From JBFLVN01 sp040758475 (GTDB taxonomy: Bacteria > JAGRBM01): a stretch of 5,840 nt of DNA. The notes below the pieces were generated by a model. The model was given only the letters and a program-made list of their open reading frames with translations. It had not been told where the DNA came from and did no database searches. Positions within the stretch are counted from its first letter, which is position 1. Each line of letters opens with the position of its first letter. Below, in pieces: positions 1 through 5,192 of the stretch. The translations under genes and the position numbers were made by a program. The DNA is taken from assembly GCA_040758475.1 (NCBI GenBank), contig JBFLVN010000234.1:1-5840 (forward strand). Direction: 5' to 3'.

Positions 1-24
1 TTTCGCCGTACCGTTGCTGCTCAT
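1..24 (-). CDS. atpD: ATP synthase F1 subunit beta, first 8 codons only (partial)
   Basis: Only the start of this gene is inside the window. An ATG at 24-22 opens MSSNGTAK, which resembles the usual short N-terminus of F1 beta subunits before the conserved VVQVIG-type strand. A good Shine-Dalgarno sequence (AAAGGAAGAG on the minus strand, about 8 nt upstream) supports this start. The position directly after atpG is the standard place for atpD in bacterial atp operons. Beta carries the catalytic nucleotide sites of the F1 head, but none of those motifs is visible here. The call rests on synteny, the RBS and eight residues. The gene continues beyond the left edge. Confidence 0.8.
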
Positions 25-48
25 AACCGTCTCTTCCTTTGGTCTCGC

Positions 49-64
49 GCGGGAATTCTCCCGC
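49..64 (-). other. Perfect 6-bp hairpin in the atpG-atpD gap
   Basis: On the minus strand, GCGGGA pairs perfectly with TCCCGC around the 4-nt loop GAAT. It sits in the 52-nt gap between the atpG stop and the atpD start, about 13 nt upstream of the atpD Shine-Dalgarno. No T-tract follows, so it does not look like an intrinsic terminator. An mRNA stability or processing element, or no function, are all possible. Confidence 0.4.
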
Positions 65-76
65 CGGTCTGGTTTC

Positions 77-943
77 TTATCCCTTGAGCGCTTCCGCGCC
101 GCCGATGATCTCCATGAGCTCCTTCGTGATCGCCGCCTGCCGCGCCCGGTTGTAGTAGAGCGTGAGGCGCGAGATCATGTCGCTCGCGTTGTTGGTGGCC
201 GAATCCATGGCCGTCATGCGGGCTCCGTGCTCGGAGGCGACCGATTCGTAGAGGGCCTGCTCCACCCGGGAGGAGAGATAGGCCGGCACGAGGCGGGCGA
301 TGAGATCGTCCCGGGAGGGCTCGTAGATGAAATCGAAGGCCGGCCCCGCGTCCTTGGAAGCGCCGGTCGCGACCGGGAAGAGCGGGTCGAAGGTCACCTG
401 CTGGGAGAGGGCCGAGATGAACTTGTTGTAAACGAGGTAAATCCGGTCGTAGGCGCCGGAGGTGTAGAGTTCGCCCAGTTCCTTCGCGAGCTTCTCCGGG
501 ACCGTGGGATCGAGGGGATGGAGCACTTCGCCCTTGAGTTCGCTCGCGCTCACCTTGCGGACGCGGAAGTAATCCTGCCCCTTGCGGCCCACGTAGCGGA
601 TGTCCACCTTCTCGCACTGGGAGCCGTTCTGGACGACCCACTGGTCGAGCTTCCTGGAGATGTTCGTATTGAAGCCGCCGCAAAGGCCCCGGTCGGAAGT
701 AATGAGGACGTGGAGCGTCTTTGTACCTTCACGAACCTGGAGGAGCGGATTGGAAACTTTTTCCACCCGGGAGGCGATCTGGGAGAGGAGGTCGCGCAGG
801 CGGTCGGCGTAATCGCGGTGGTCCATCGCCGCCTGCTGGGCCCGGCGGAGCTTGGCCGCCGAAACGAGCTTCATGGCGCGCGTGATCTTCTTCGTGTTGT
901 TCACCGAAGCGATCCGCTTGCGATAGAACTTGAGACTCGGCAT
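77..943 (-). CDS. atpG: ATP synthase F1 subunit gamma
   Basis: This is the central rotor shaft of the F1Fo ATP synthase. It turns inside the alpha3beta3 head and couples proton flow through the c-ring to ATP synthesis on the cytoplasmic face of the membrane. The 288-residue product is of normal length. Its N-terminal helix begins MPSLKFYRKRIASVNNTKKI and continues into TRAMKLVSAAKLRRAQ, typical of gamma. The conserved ITSDRGLCGGFN segment lies at about residues 81-92, and the C-terminal signature ITKELMEIIGGAEAL at about 272-286. The ATG at 943 is preceded by GGGTAGGGACC, which supplies an AGGG-type ribosome site, and lies 27 nt after the atpA stop. The gene is co-oriented with the other atp genes and appears intact. 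Confidence 0.98.
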   Translation of the reverse strand: MPSLKFYRKRIASVNNTKKITRAMKLVSAAKLRRAQQAAMDHRDYADRLRDLLSQIASRVEKVSNPLLQVREGTKTLHVLITSDRGLCGGFNTNISRKLDQWVVQNGSQCEKVDIRYVGRKGQDYFRVRKVSASELKGEVLHPLDPTVPEKLAKELGELYTSGAYDRIYLVYNKFISALSQQVTFDPLFPVATGASKDAGPAFDFIYEPSRDDLIARLVPAYLSSRVEQALYESVASEHGARMTAMDSATNNASDMISRLTLYYNRARQAAITKELMEIIGGAEALKG

Positions 944-970
944 GGTCCCTACCCTGCTCCCGAATCCGCG

Positions 971-2512
971 TTAGGCCGCTTTGGCCGAAGACTTGAAGGT
1001 CTTGGTGAATTCCGTGAGGGCCTTTTCGATCTTGGCCTTGATGTCGTCGGTGACGTCCTTCTTTTCCTGGATCGCCTTCGGAATGTCGGCGTACCGGGTC
1101 TGAACGAAATCGACGAGTTCGGTCATGTAGCGCTGCACGTCGTCCACGGCGATGTCGCGAATCCAGATTTTCCCCTCGGGGTTCTTGTTGGTCGCCGCGT
1201 AGAGCTGGATGATTTGGAGCTGCACCGGCATGGGCTGGTACTGGCCCTGCTTGAGGACTTCAACGAGGCGCTCGCCGCGGGCGAGCTGTTCGCGCGAAGC
1301 CGGGTCCAGGTCGGAGGCGAACTGGGCAAAAGCTTCGAGGGCGCGGTACTGGGCGAGTTCCAACCGGAGCTGGCCGGCCACCTTCTTCATGGCCTTGATC
1401 TGGGCGGCGCCGCCGACGCGGGAGACCGAGAGGCCCACGTTCACGGCCGGGCGGACGCCCGAGTAGAAGAGGTCCGTTTCGAGGTAAATCTGACCGTCCG
1501 TGATCGAGATGACGTTCGTCGGGATGTAGGCCGACACGTCGCCGGCCTGGGTCTCGATGATCGGGAGGGCCGTAAGCGACCCGCCGCCGTTCTTGTCGGA
1601 AAGCTTGGCGGCGCGTTCGAGAAGCCGCGAGTGGAGATAGAACACGTCGCCGGGGTACGCCTCGCGCCCGGGAGGACGGCGCAGAAGCAGCGAGAGCTGC
1701 CGGTAGGCCGTCGCCTGCTTGGAGAGATCATCGTAAATGATGAGGGCGTGCATGCCGTTGTCGCGGAAGTACTCGCCCAGCGTGCAGCCCGTGTAGGGGC
1801 TGATGAACTGGAGGGGGGCCGGGTCGGACGCCGTGGCGGCAACGACCGTCGTGTATTCCATGGCCCCGAACTTCTCTAGTTTGTCTACGACCTGGGCCAC
1901 GGTGGAGCGCTTCTGCCCGGTAGCCACGTAGATGCAGTAAACGTTCTGGCCCTTCTGGTTGATAATCGTGTCGATGGCGACGGCCGTCTTGCCGGTCTGC
2001 CGGTCGCCGATGATGAGCTCGCGCTGGCCGCGGCCGATGGGGATCATGGCGTCGATGGCCTTGATGCCGGTCTGGAGGGGCTCGTTGACCGACTTCCTGG
2101 CCACGATGCCGGGCGCCTTGATCTCGATGCGGCGCATTTCCTTGGACTTGATGGGGCCCTTGCCGTCGATGGCTTCACCAAGGGCGTTTACGACGCGCCC
2201 GAGGAGTTCCTTGCCCACGGGAACCTGGGCGATTTCGCCGGTCCGGCGGACTTCGGAACCTTCGACGATCTGCTGGTCGGGGCCCATGACGGCGATACCG
2301 ACGTTGTCCTCTTCCAAATTGAGGACGAGGCCCTTTACTCCGCCCGTGAACTGGACGATCTCGCCCGCCTCGGCCTTTTCGAGGCCATGAACGCGCGCGA
2401 TGCCGTCGCCCACCTGGAGCACGGTGCCGACCTCGGCGACGTCGATCTTGGCGTCGTAGTTCGAGATCTGCTTCTTGATGATACTGGAAATCTCTTCGGC
2501 GTTGATCTTCAT
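971..2512 (-). CDS. atpA: ATP synthase F1 subunit alpha
   Basis: This is the non-catalytic nucleotide-binding subunit of the F1 head, which alternates with beta in the alpha3beta3 hexamer. The 513-residue product has the N-terminal delta-binding helix and beta-barrel, then a Walker A motif GDRQTGKT at residues 169-176. Walker B-like HALIIYDD lies near 255-262, and the alpha/beta family signature PAVNVGLSVS at about 355-364 is followed directly by the arginine (R365) that reaches the catalytic site. The loop after LERAAKL is short, as in Bacillus rather than E. coli. The C-terminal domain reads YAATNKNPEGKIWIRDI, which seems a few residues longer than the common YAGTNGFLDDI form. The ATG at 2512 has a TAAGGA ribosome site that overlaps the atpH stop codon, only 6 nt away, suggesting translational coupling. 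Intact. Confidence 0.99.
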   Translation of the reverse strand: MKINAEEISSIIKKQISNYDAKIDVAEVGTVLQVGDGIARVHGLEKAEAGEIVQFTGGVKGLVLNLEEDNVGIAVMGPDQQIVEGSEVRRTGEIAQVPVGKELLGRVVNALGEAIDGKGPIKSKEMRRIEIKAPGIVARKSVNEPLQTGIKAIDAMIPIGRGQRELIIGDRQTGKTAVAIDTIINQKGQNVYCIYVATGQKRSTVAQVVDKLEKFGAMEYTTVVAATASDPAPLQFISPYTGCTLGEYFRDNGMHALIIYDDLSKQATAYRQLSLLLRRPPGREAYPGDVFYLHSRLLERAAKLSDKNGGGSLTALPIIETQAGDVSAYIPTNVISITDGQIYLETDLFYSGVRPAVNVGLSVSRVGGAAQIKAMKKVAGQLRLELAQYRALEAFAQFASDLDPASREQLARGERLVEVLKQGQYQPMPVQLQIIQLYAATNKNPEGKIWIRDIAVDDVQRYMTELVDFVQTRYADIPKAIQEKKDVTDDIKAKIEKALTEFTKTFKSSAKAA

Positions 2513-2518
2513 GGGTCC

Positions 2519-3061
2519 TTACCCCTGCTTTAAGGTCTGAGTCATGCGCTCAAGCTGCGCTTTGATGCTTCCGTCGAGAACGAGGCCGCCGATCTGGGCC
2601 CGGATGCCCCCGAGAAGGGCCGGGTCCGTTTCGAACGAGCACTCCACCTGGCGGCCCGTGTATTTCCCAAGGCCCGCGGAAATCCCCTTCTTGGTCGAAT
2701 CGTCGAGAGCCGCGGCCGAGCGGACCTTGGCCCGGGCGATGCCGGCGCGCTCGTCGGCCATGGCGCGGTACTCCTCCACCACGGCGGGGAGGTACTGGAA
2801 GCGGTCCTTGTCCACCAGGAGAAGGAGGAACTTGCGGACCGAAGGGGCCGATCCGAGTTTCTTGCAGAGTTCTTCGACGATGGCCTTGCGCTGCGAAGTG
2901 GCGAAGAGACCGCCGTAGAGGACTTTGGAGAGGTCGGCGTGCCCGCTCACGACGGCCGCCATTTCCGCGGCCTGCGCCCCGAAGGAATCGACCGCCTTCT
3001 CCTCCGACGCGAGGTCGAGGAGGGCGTGGGCGTAACGGCGGGAAAGGGCACGGTTGATCAT
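2519..3061 (-). CDS. atpH: ATP synthase F1 subunit delta (OSCP homologue)
   Basis: Delta sits on top of the F1 head and ties the alpha N-termini to the b/b' peripheral stalk, so that the head does not rotate with gamma. The 180-residue product is the usual length. It starts MINRALSRRYAHALLDLA, matching the conserved N-terminal helix of the family. It ends with the OSCP-type segment ALLGGIRAQIGGLVLDGS followed by IKAQLERM (about residues 147-172). The start codon overlaps the atpF stop by 4 nt (ATGA, 3058-3061), and a GGAG ribosome site lies in the end of atpF, so the two genes are probably translationally coupled. No frameshift or missing region is evident. Confidence 0.96.
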   Translation of the reverse strand: MINRALSRRYAHALLDLASEEKAVDSFGAQAAEMAAVVSGHADLSKVLYGGLFATSQRKAIVEELCKKLGSAPSVRKFLLLLVDKDRFQYLPAVVEEYRAMADERAGIARAKVRSAAALDDSTKKGISAGLGKYTGRQVECSFETDPALLGGIRAQIGGLVLDGSIKAQLERMTQTLKQG

Positions 3062-3669
3062 GAAAGGCGCTCCAGGGTCTGGAGGAATTCCTTGTTGTAC
3101 TTCGCCTTGTCGGCGTCGCTGATTTCCTTCTGGATCTTCCCGGCCGCCATCTCCGCCGCGAGGCGCACGGCCTCGGCCCGCAGGGCGACACGGGCGCGTT
3201 CGAGTTCGCTATCTCCCGCTCGGCGCGCTTCATCCACGATCCGTTCGGCCTGGATGCGGGCGGTTTCGAGAATCTTCGTCTTCTCGGCCTCCCCCTGGGC
3301 AGCGATGGCGTCACGAAGGTGCTTGGCTTCCGCGTCGGCGTTCTGCGTCTTCTTCTTGAGTTCCGCCACGAGGGCTTCGGCTTCCTTGCGGGCGCGGGCG
3401 GCGGCTTCGAGGGCGTCACGCACGTCGCGCTGGCGCTGGATGAAAAACTCTTTGAGGGGCTTGCGAAGCGCGAGGAAAAGGATCGTGCCCAGGATGCCGA
3501 TATTGATGGCGTGGTAGACGATCTTCATCCATGGAAAGCCGTGGTGCTCTTCGCCCGCCGCCGCTTCGTGATGGGCGCCTTCCTCGGCCAGCACCACCGC
3601 CGGGGCGGAAAGGACCGCCACCGCGAAGGCCGCGGCGATCTGGCGGAGCAATGCAGAGAATTCCCGCAT
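3058..3669 (-). CDS. atpF: ATP synthase Fo subunit b, with signal-peptide-like N-terminus
   Basis: This is one of two b-type peripheral stalk subunits encoded here; it anchors F1 to the membrane sector as a stator. The 203-residue protein is longer than the roughly 155-170 residues common for b. The extra length is N-terminal: a charged start, a hydrophobic stretch at about residues 11-27, and a possible signal peptidase site after VVLA (residue 28). A short acidic, histidine-containing linker follows (HH at 33-34 and 42-43). The usual b membrane helix comes next at about 49-67 (KIVYHAINIGILGTILFLAL), then LRKPLKEFF and a long charged coiled coil to the C-terminus. Signal-peptide-bearing b subunits are, to my knowledge, found in Deltaproteobacteria-type lineages. 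The ATG at 3669 lies 3 nt after the b' stop, with GGAAAGG upstream as ribosome site. Cleavage of the leader is inferred, not shown. Confidence 0.93.
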   Translation of the reverse strand: MREFSALLRQIAAAFAVAVLSAPAVVLAEEGAHHEAAAGEEHHGFPWMKIVYHAINIGILGTILFLALRKPLKEFFIQRQRDVRDALEAAARARKEAEALVAELKKKTQNADAEAKHLRDAIAAQGEAEKTKILETARIQAERIVDEARRAGDSELERARVALRAEAVRLAAEMAAGKIQKEISDADKAKYNKEFLQTLERLS

Positions 3670-3672
3670 GGA

Positions 3673-4095
3673 TCAAGCCTTTCCGATCAGGCGGCCCACC
3701 ATGGCGGCCGAGATTTCACGGGCCTGGGATTCGAGGGCCTTGCGGGCGGTATCGAGTTCGCGGGAGAGTTCGGAAGCGAGTTGGTCCGAAATCTGGTCGG
3801 CCTTCGCCCGAGCTTCTTCGACGATCTTCGTAGCTTGTTCCTGCCCCTGGCCCCGAAGCTTGGCGCGCTCGGCGGTAGCCTGTTCACGGGCGCCGCGAAG
3901 ACGGCCCTCGTAATCGGCTTCGAGGCGCCGGGCTTCGGCACGCAGGTCTTCGGCTGCTCCGGCCGTCTGGGTGGTGCCCTCTTCCCGTTCCGCCAGGATG
4001 CGCCGCACGGGACCGAATAGCACGAGATTCAAAACGGCAACGGTGGCCAGGAAGACGGCAAGCTGCGGGAAGAACGTCCAATCGGGCGTCAGCAC
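3673..4095 (-). CDS. atpF': ATP synthase Fo subunit b' (second b-type stator subunit), GTG start
   Basis: This is the other half of a b/b' heterodimeric peripheral stalk, also called AtpX or AtpF2 in some genomes. I place the start at the GTG at 4095, giving a 140-residue protein that begins (M)LTPDWTFFPQLAVFLATVAV. This matches the family, where a short polar start leads directly into the single membrane helix (about residues 7-28). The conserved LFGPVRRILAERE turn follows, then a charged coiled coil to the C-terminus. The frame is open further upstream to 4251, but that extension reads as low-quality, arginine- and proline-rich sequence and crosses the promoter, so I reject it. GAGAG lies 6 nt before the GTG, with AGGGG a little further upstream. 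As first gene of the operon it is followed 3 nt later by atpF. Confidence 0.92.
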   Translation of the reverse strand: MLTPDWTFFPQLAVFLATVAVLNLVLFGPVRRILAEREEGTTQTAGAAEDLRAEARRLEADYEGRLRGAREQATAERAKLRGQGQEQATKIVEEARAKADQISDQLASELSRELDTARKALESQAREISAAMVGRLIGKA

Positions 4096-4117
4096 GAAAC
4101 GCTCTCTTTCCCCTAAT

Positions 4118-4138
4118 GCCCCGCGACGAATTCGGGGC
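4118..4138 (-). promoter_or_regulatory. GC hairpin in the atp operon leader
   Basis: On the minus strand GCCCCG (4138-4133) pairs with CGGGGC (4123-4118) around a 9-nt loop, giving six G-C pairs. It lies in the predicted untranslated leader (about 52 nt) of the atp operon, some 8 nt upstream of the AGGGGAAAGAGAG ribosome-binding region of atpF'. It may protect the 5' end or limit access to the ribosome site. It has no T-tract and is not a terminator. I do not recognise it as a known riboswitch. Confidence 0.35.
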
Positions 4139-4153
4139 GTGCAAGGCGGCGCC

Positions 4154-4182
4154 TTTCTAACACCAGCCCGGGGTGCCGTCAA
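4154..4182 (-). promoter_or_regulatory. Predicted sigma70-type promoter of the atp operon
   Basis: On the minus strand a -35 box TTGACG (4182-4177, 5 of 6 to consensus) is separated by exactly 17 nt from a -10 box TAGAAA (4159-4154, 4 of 6). The -10 is preceded by TGT, the extended -10 motif. The start of transcription would fall near 4147, giving a leader of about 52 nt before the atpF' GTG. The placement directly upstream of a long co-oriented operon supports the call. It is a motif-based prediction. Confidence 0.6.
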
Positions 4183-4207
4183 GAAAACCAGGGCCTTTGA
4201 AGGTCTG
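4182..4207 (-). terminator. Possible intrinsic terminator of the hicBA unit
   Basis: Downstream of hicA the minus strand reads CAGACCTTCAAAGGCCCTGG and then TTTTCTT. The arms CCTT and AAGG pair, with further imperfect G-C, A-T and C-G pairs across a mismatch and a bulge, and the T-rich run follows at once. The stem is imperfect and its loop is tight, so this is a weak candidate. It abuts the -35 box of the atp promoter. A separate perfect inverted repeat, GACCGG/CCGGTC at 4234-4249, overlaps the hicA stop codon but has no adjacent T-run. Confidence 0.35.
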
Positions 4208-4247
4208 AAAAAGGGGGAAATTACGCGGACTTGGACCGGGCCGCCGG

Positions 4248-4478
4248 TCACAGATACCCGGCAAACTCCTCGGGGGACATCCCGGCTTGCTTGACGATGG
4301 CCAGGAGCGTTCCTCGTGGCAATTCGCGCGCATGCATGGGAACGGTCACGCGCTTGCGAGGATCGCTTGGATGCTTGAGCGTGGCATGGCTGCCCACCTG
4401 ATGGTGGACATAAAACCCAGCCCGCAGGAGGGCTCGGAGGACTTGCTTAGCGGTAAGACTGGGAAGGCGGGGGCTCAC
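4248..4478 (-). CDS. hicA: HicA-family mRNA interferase toxin, GTG start
   Basis: HicA toxins are small double-stranded-RNA-binding-fold ribonucleases that cleave mRNA and are neutralised by HicB. This 76-residue protein has the family layout. RLPSLTAKQVLRALLRAGF forms the first strand-helix, followed by HQVGSHATLKHP, whose GSH histidine (H31) is the expected catalytic residue. VTVPMHARELPRGTLLAIVKQAGMSPEEF completes the fold at residues 44-72. The start is a GTG at 4478 overlapping the hicB stop by 4 nt (GTGA). No Shine-Dalgarno is seen, so translation probably depends on coupling to hicB. Here the antitoxin gene comes first and the toxin second. The gene looks intact and its base composition resembles its neighbours. 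Family membership is clear by pattern; toxicity is inferred. Confidence 0.9.
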   Translation of the reverse strand: MSPRLPSLTAKQVLRALLRAGFYVHHQVGSHATLKHPSDPRKRVTVPMHARELPRGTLLAIVKQAGMSPEEFAGYL

Positions 4479-4705
4479 GGCGCGGGAAGGGTTACTTGCA
4501 TCTTTTCCACTTCAACCTCGATCTCCGTGGGTACGGGTTCCCCATCTTTTTGAAGGCTTTCGATGTGGCAGCGAATCGCATCCCGGGCCATCCGGCGGGC
4601 CTCCTGAAGGGTGCGGCCGCCCGTTACCAAGCCGGGAAGAGCCGGAACGGTCACGGTGTAACCATCCTCTTCCTTATCAAAGACGACGGTGAAGGACTTT
4701 CTCAT
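4475..4705 (-). CDS. hicB: HicB-family antitoxin, short form without a DNA-binding domain
   Basis: HicB antitoxins use a partial RNase H-like fold to cover the HicA active site. The 76-residue product shows that domain: an N-terminal strand MRKSFTVVFDKEEDGYTVTV, then PALPGLVTGGRTLQEARRMA and a helix DAIRCHIESLQKDGEPVP (about residues 42-59), ending in a charged strand EIEVEVEKMQVTLPAP. Many HicB proteins are about 110-140 residues and add a C-terminal ribbon-helix-helix or HTH operator-binding domain. This one stops after the core, so it cannot autoregulate in the usual way by itself. The ATG at 4705 has no Shine-Dalgarno but lies 7 nt after a TATAAT box. It may also be described as an UPF0150-type protein. 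Its stop overlaps the hicA start. Confidence 0.88.
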   Translation of the reverse strand: MRKSFTVVFDKEEDGYTVTVPALPGLVTGGRTLQEARRMARDAIRCHIESLQKDGEPVPTEIEVEVEKMQVTLPAP

Positions 4706-4712
4706 GGGCTGG

Positions 4713-4718
4713 ATTATA
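4713..4718 (-). promoter_or_regulatory. Consensus -10 box immediately upstream of hicB (leaderless transcript likely)
   Basis: A perfect TATAAT lies on the minus strand with only seven bases (CCAGCCC) between it and the hicB ATG at 4705. Transcription would be expected to begin at or within a base or two of the start codon. No recognisable -35 box occurs at 16-18 nt spacing; TTGAGT at 4733-4728 is only 9 nt away, too close to serve. The absence of a Shine-Dalgarno before hicB agrees with a leaderless message. Confidence 0.55.
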
Positions 4719-4722
4719 GGCG

Positions 4723-4760
4723 AAAAAACTCAAGGCACCCAGTTCAGCCGGGCGGGTGCT
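4723..4760 (-). terminator. Possible intrinsic terminator after the bactofilin gene
   Basis: Starting next to the bactofilin stop, the minus strand carries GCACCC (4759-4754) pairing with GGGTGC (4740-4735) around a 13-nt loop. Six nucleotides later comes a run of six T (4728-4723). The stem can be extended by weaker pairs across one A-C mismatch. The large loop and the gap before the T-run make it a moderate candidate. The T-run lies in the upstream part of the hicB promoter. Confidence 0.4.
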
Positions 4761-5189
4761 TCAGGCGGACTTGGGTTTGCCCGCTTCCGAGGGGCGCGGC
4801 GCCGAGGCGCCAGCTCCCGCGGCGGGCGCCTGCATCTTGCAGGTACCCTCGAAAACGGCCCCCTGCTCGATCCGGAGGGCGTGGGGAGGCACTTGGAGTT
4901 CACCGCGAAGCCGGGCGGTGGGAAGGAGTTCGACCCGCTGGCTGGCGCGGATCGTCCCCGTCACTTCACCGGAAATCTGAATGCTTCCCACGTCGATATC
5001 GGCGCTCACCTTGCCCTGCTCGCCGATAATGAGGTGGTCCTTGCTCGATATCTCACCATCGAACTTGCCGTTGATCAAAACGGCCCCTTCGAAGATGAGC
5101 TTCCCCTCGTACTGGGTCCCCTGGTCCAGAATGGCGTTAAGTCCAGGACCGGCGGAGGGCGTGCTGGGCGGCATGTCTTTTTTCCCCAT
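4761..5189 (-). CDS. Bactofilin (polymer-forming cytoskeletal protein, DUF583 family)
   Basis: Bactofilins are small proteins that polymerise without nucleotide into membrane-associated filaments and serve as scaffolds in cell shape, polarity or chromosome positioning. The 142-residue product has a short polar tail, then a right-handed beta-helix core at about residues 18-117, visible as repeating glycine-spaced strands: LIFEGAVLINGKFDGEI, HLIIGEQGKVSADI, IQISGEVTGTI, LLPTARLRGEL, LRIEQGAVFEGTCKM. A proline/alanine/glycine-rich C-terminal tail follows. No signal peptide or membrane helix is seen. Two starts are possible: the ATG at 5189, 3 nt after the methyltransferase stop, or the ATG at 5174, which has a purine-rich GGGGAAAAAAG upstream. 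I keep the longer form. The tight spacing points to co-transcription with the methyltransferase. Confidence 0.93.
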   Translation of the reverse strand: MGKKDMPPSTPSAGPGLNAILDQGTQYEGKLIFEGAVLINGKFDGEISSKDHLIIGEQGKVSADIDVGSIQISGEVTGTIRASQRVELLPTARLRGELQVPPHALRIEQGAVFEGTCKMQAPAAGAGASAPRPSEAGKPKSA

Positions 5190-5192
5190 GGA

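Noticed and set aside
14..1879. A 621-codon open frame on the plus strand opposite atpG and atpA
   Set aside because: It is exactly antisense to two unmistakable conserved genes, spans their boundary, and reads as composition-driven sequence rich in Arg, Gly, Glu and Leu with no recognisable domain. Long antisense frames are common in GC-rich DNA.
4234..4249. Perfect inverted repeat GACCGG/CCGGTC as a terminator or attachment site
   Set aside because: It overlaps the hicA stop codon and has no adjacent T-run, and no integrase or duplicated copy is present in the window. It could be part of a longer termination region but is not supported alone.
4096..4251. N-terminal extension of the b' subunit back to 4251
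   Set aside because: The added residues are unlike any b' N-terminus, overlap the hicA stop region, and run through the predicted promoter and leader hairpin. The GTG at 4095 gives the family-typical start.
4728..4733. TTGAGT as the -35 box for hicB
   Set aside because: It is only 9 nt from the TATAAT, far from the 16-18 nt needed for a sigma70 promoter.
4795..4830. GGCGCC-rich repeats near the end of the bactofilin gene
   Set aside because: They encode the alanine/glycine/proline-rich tail. Codon use in GC-rich DNA explains them, and no longer repeat unit or flanking target-site pattern is seen.
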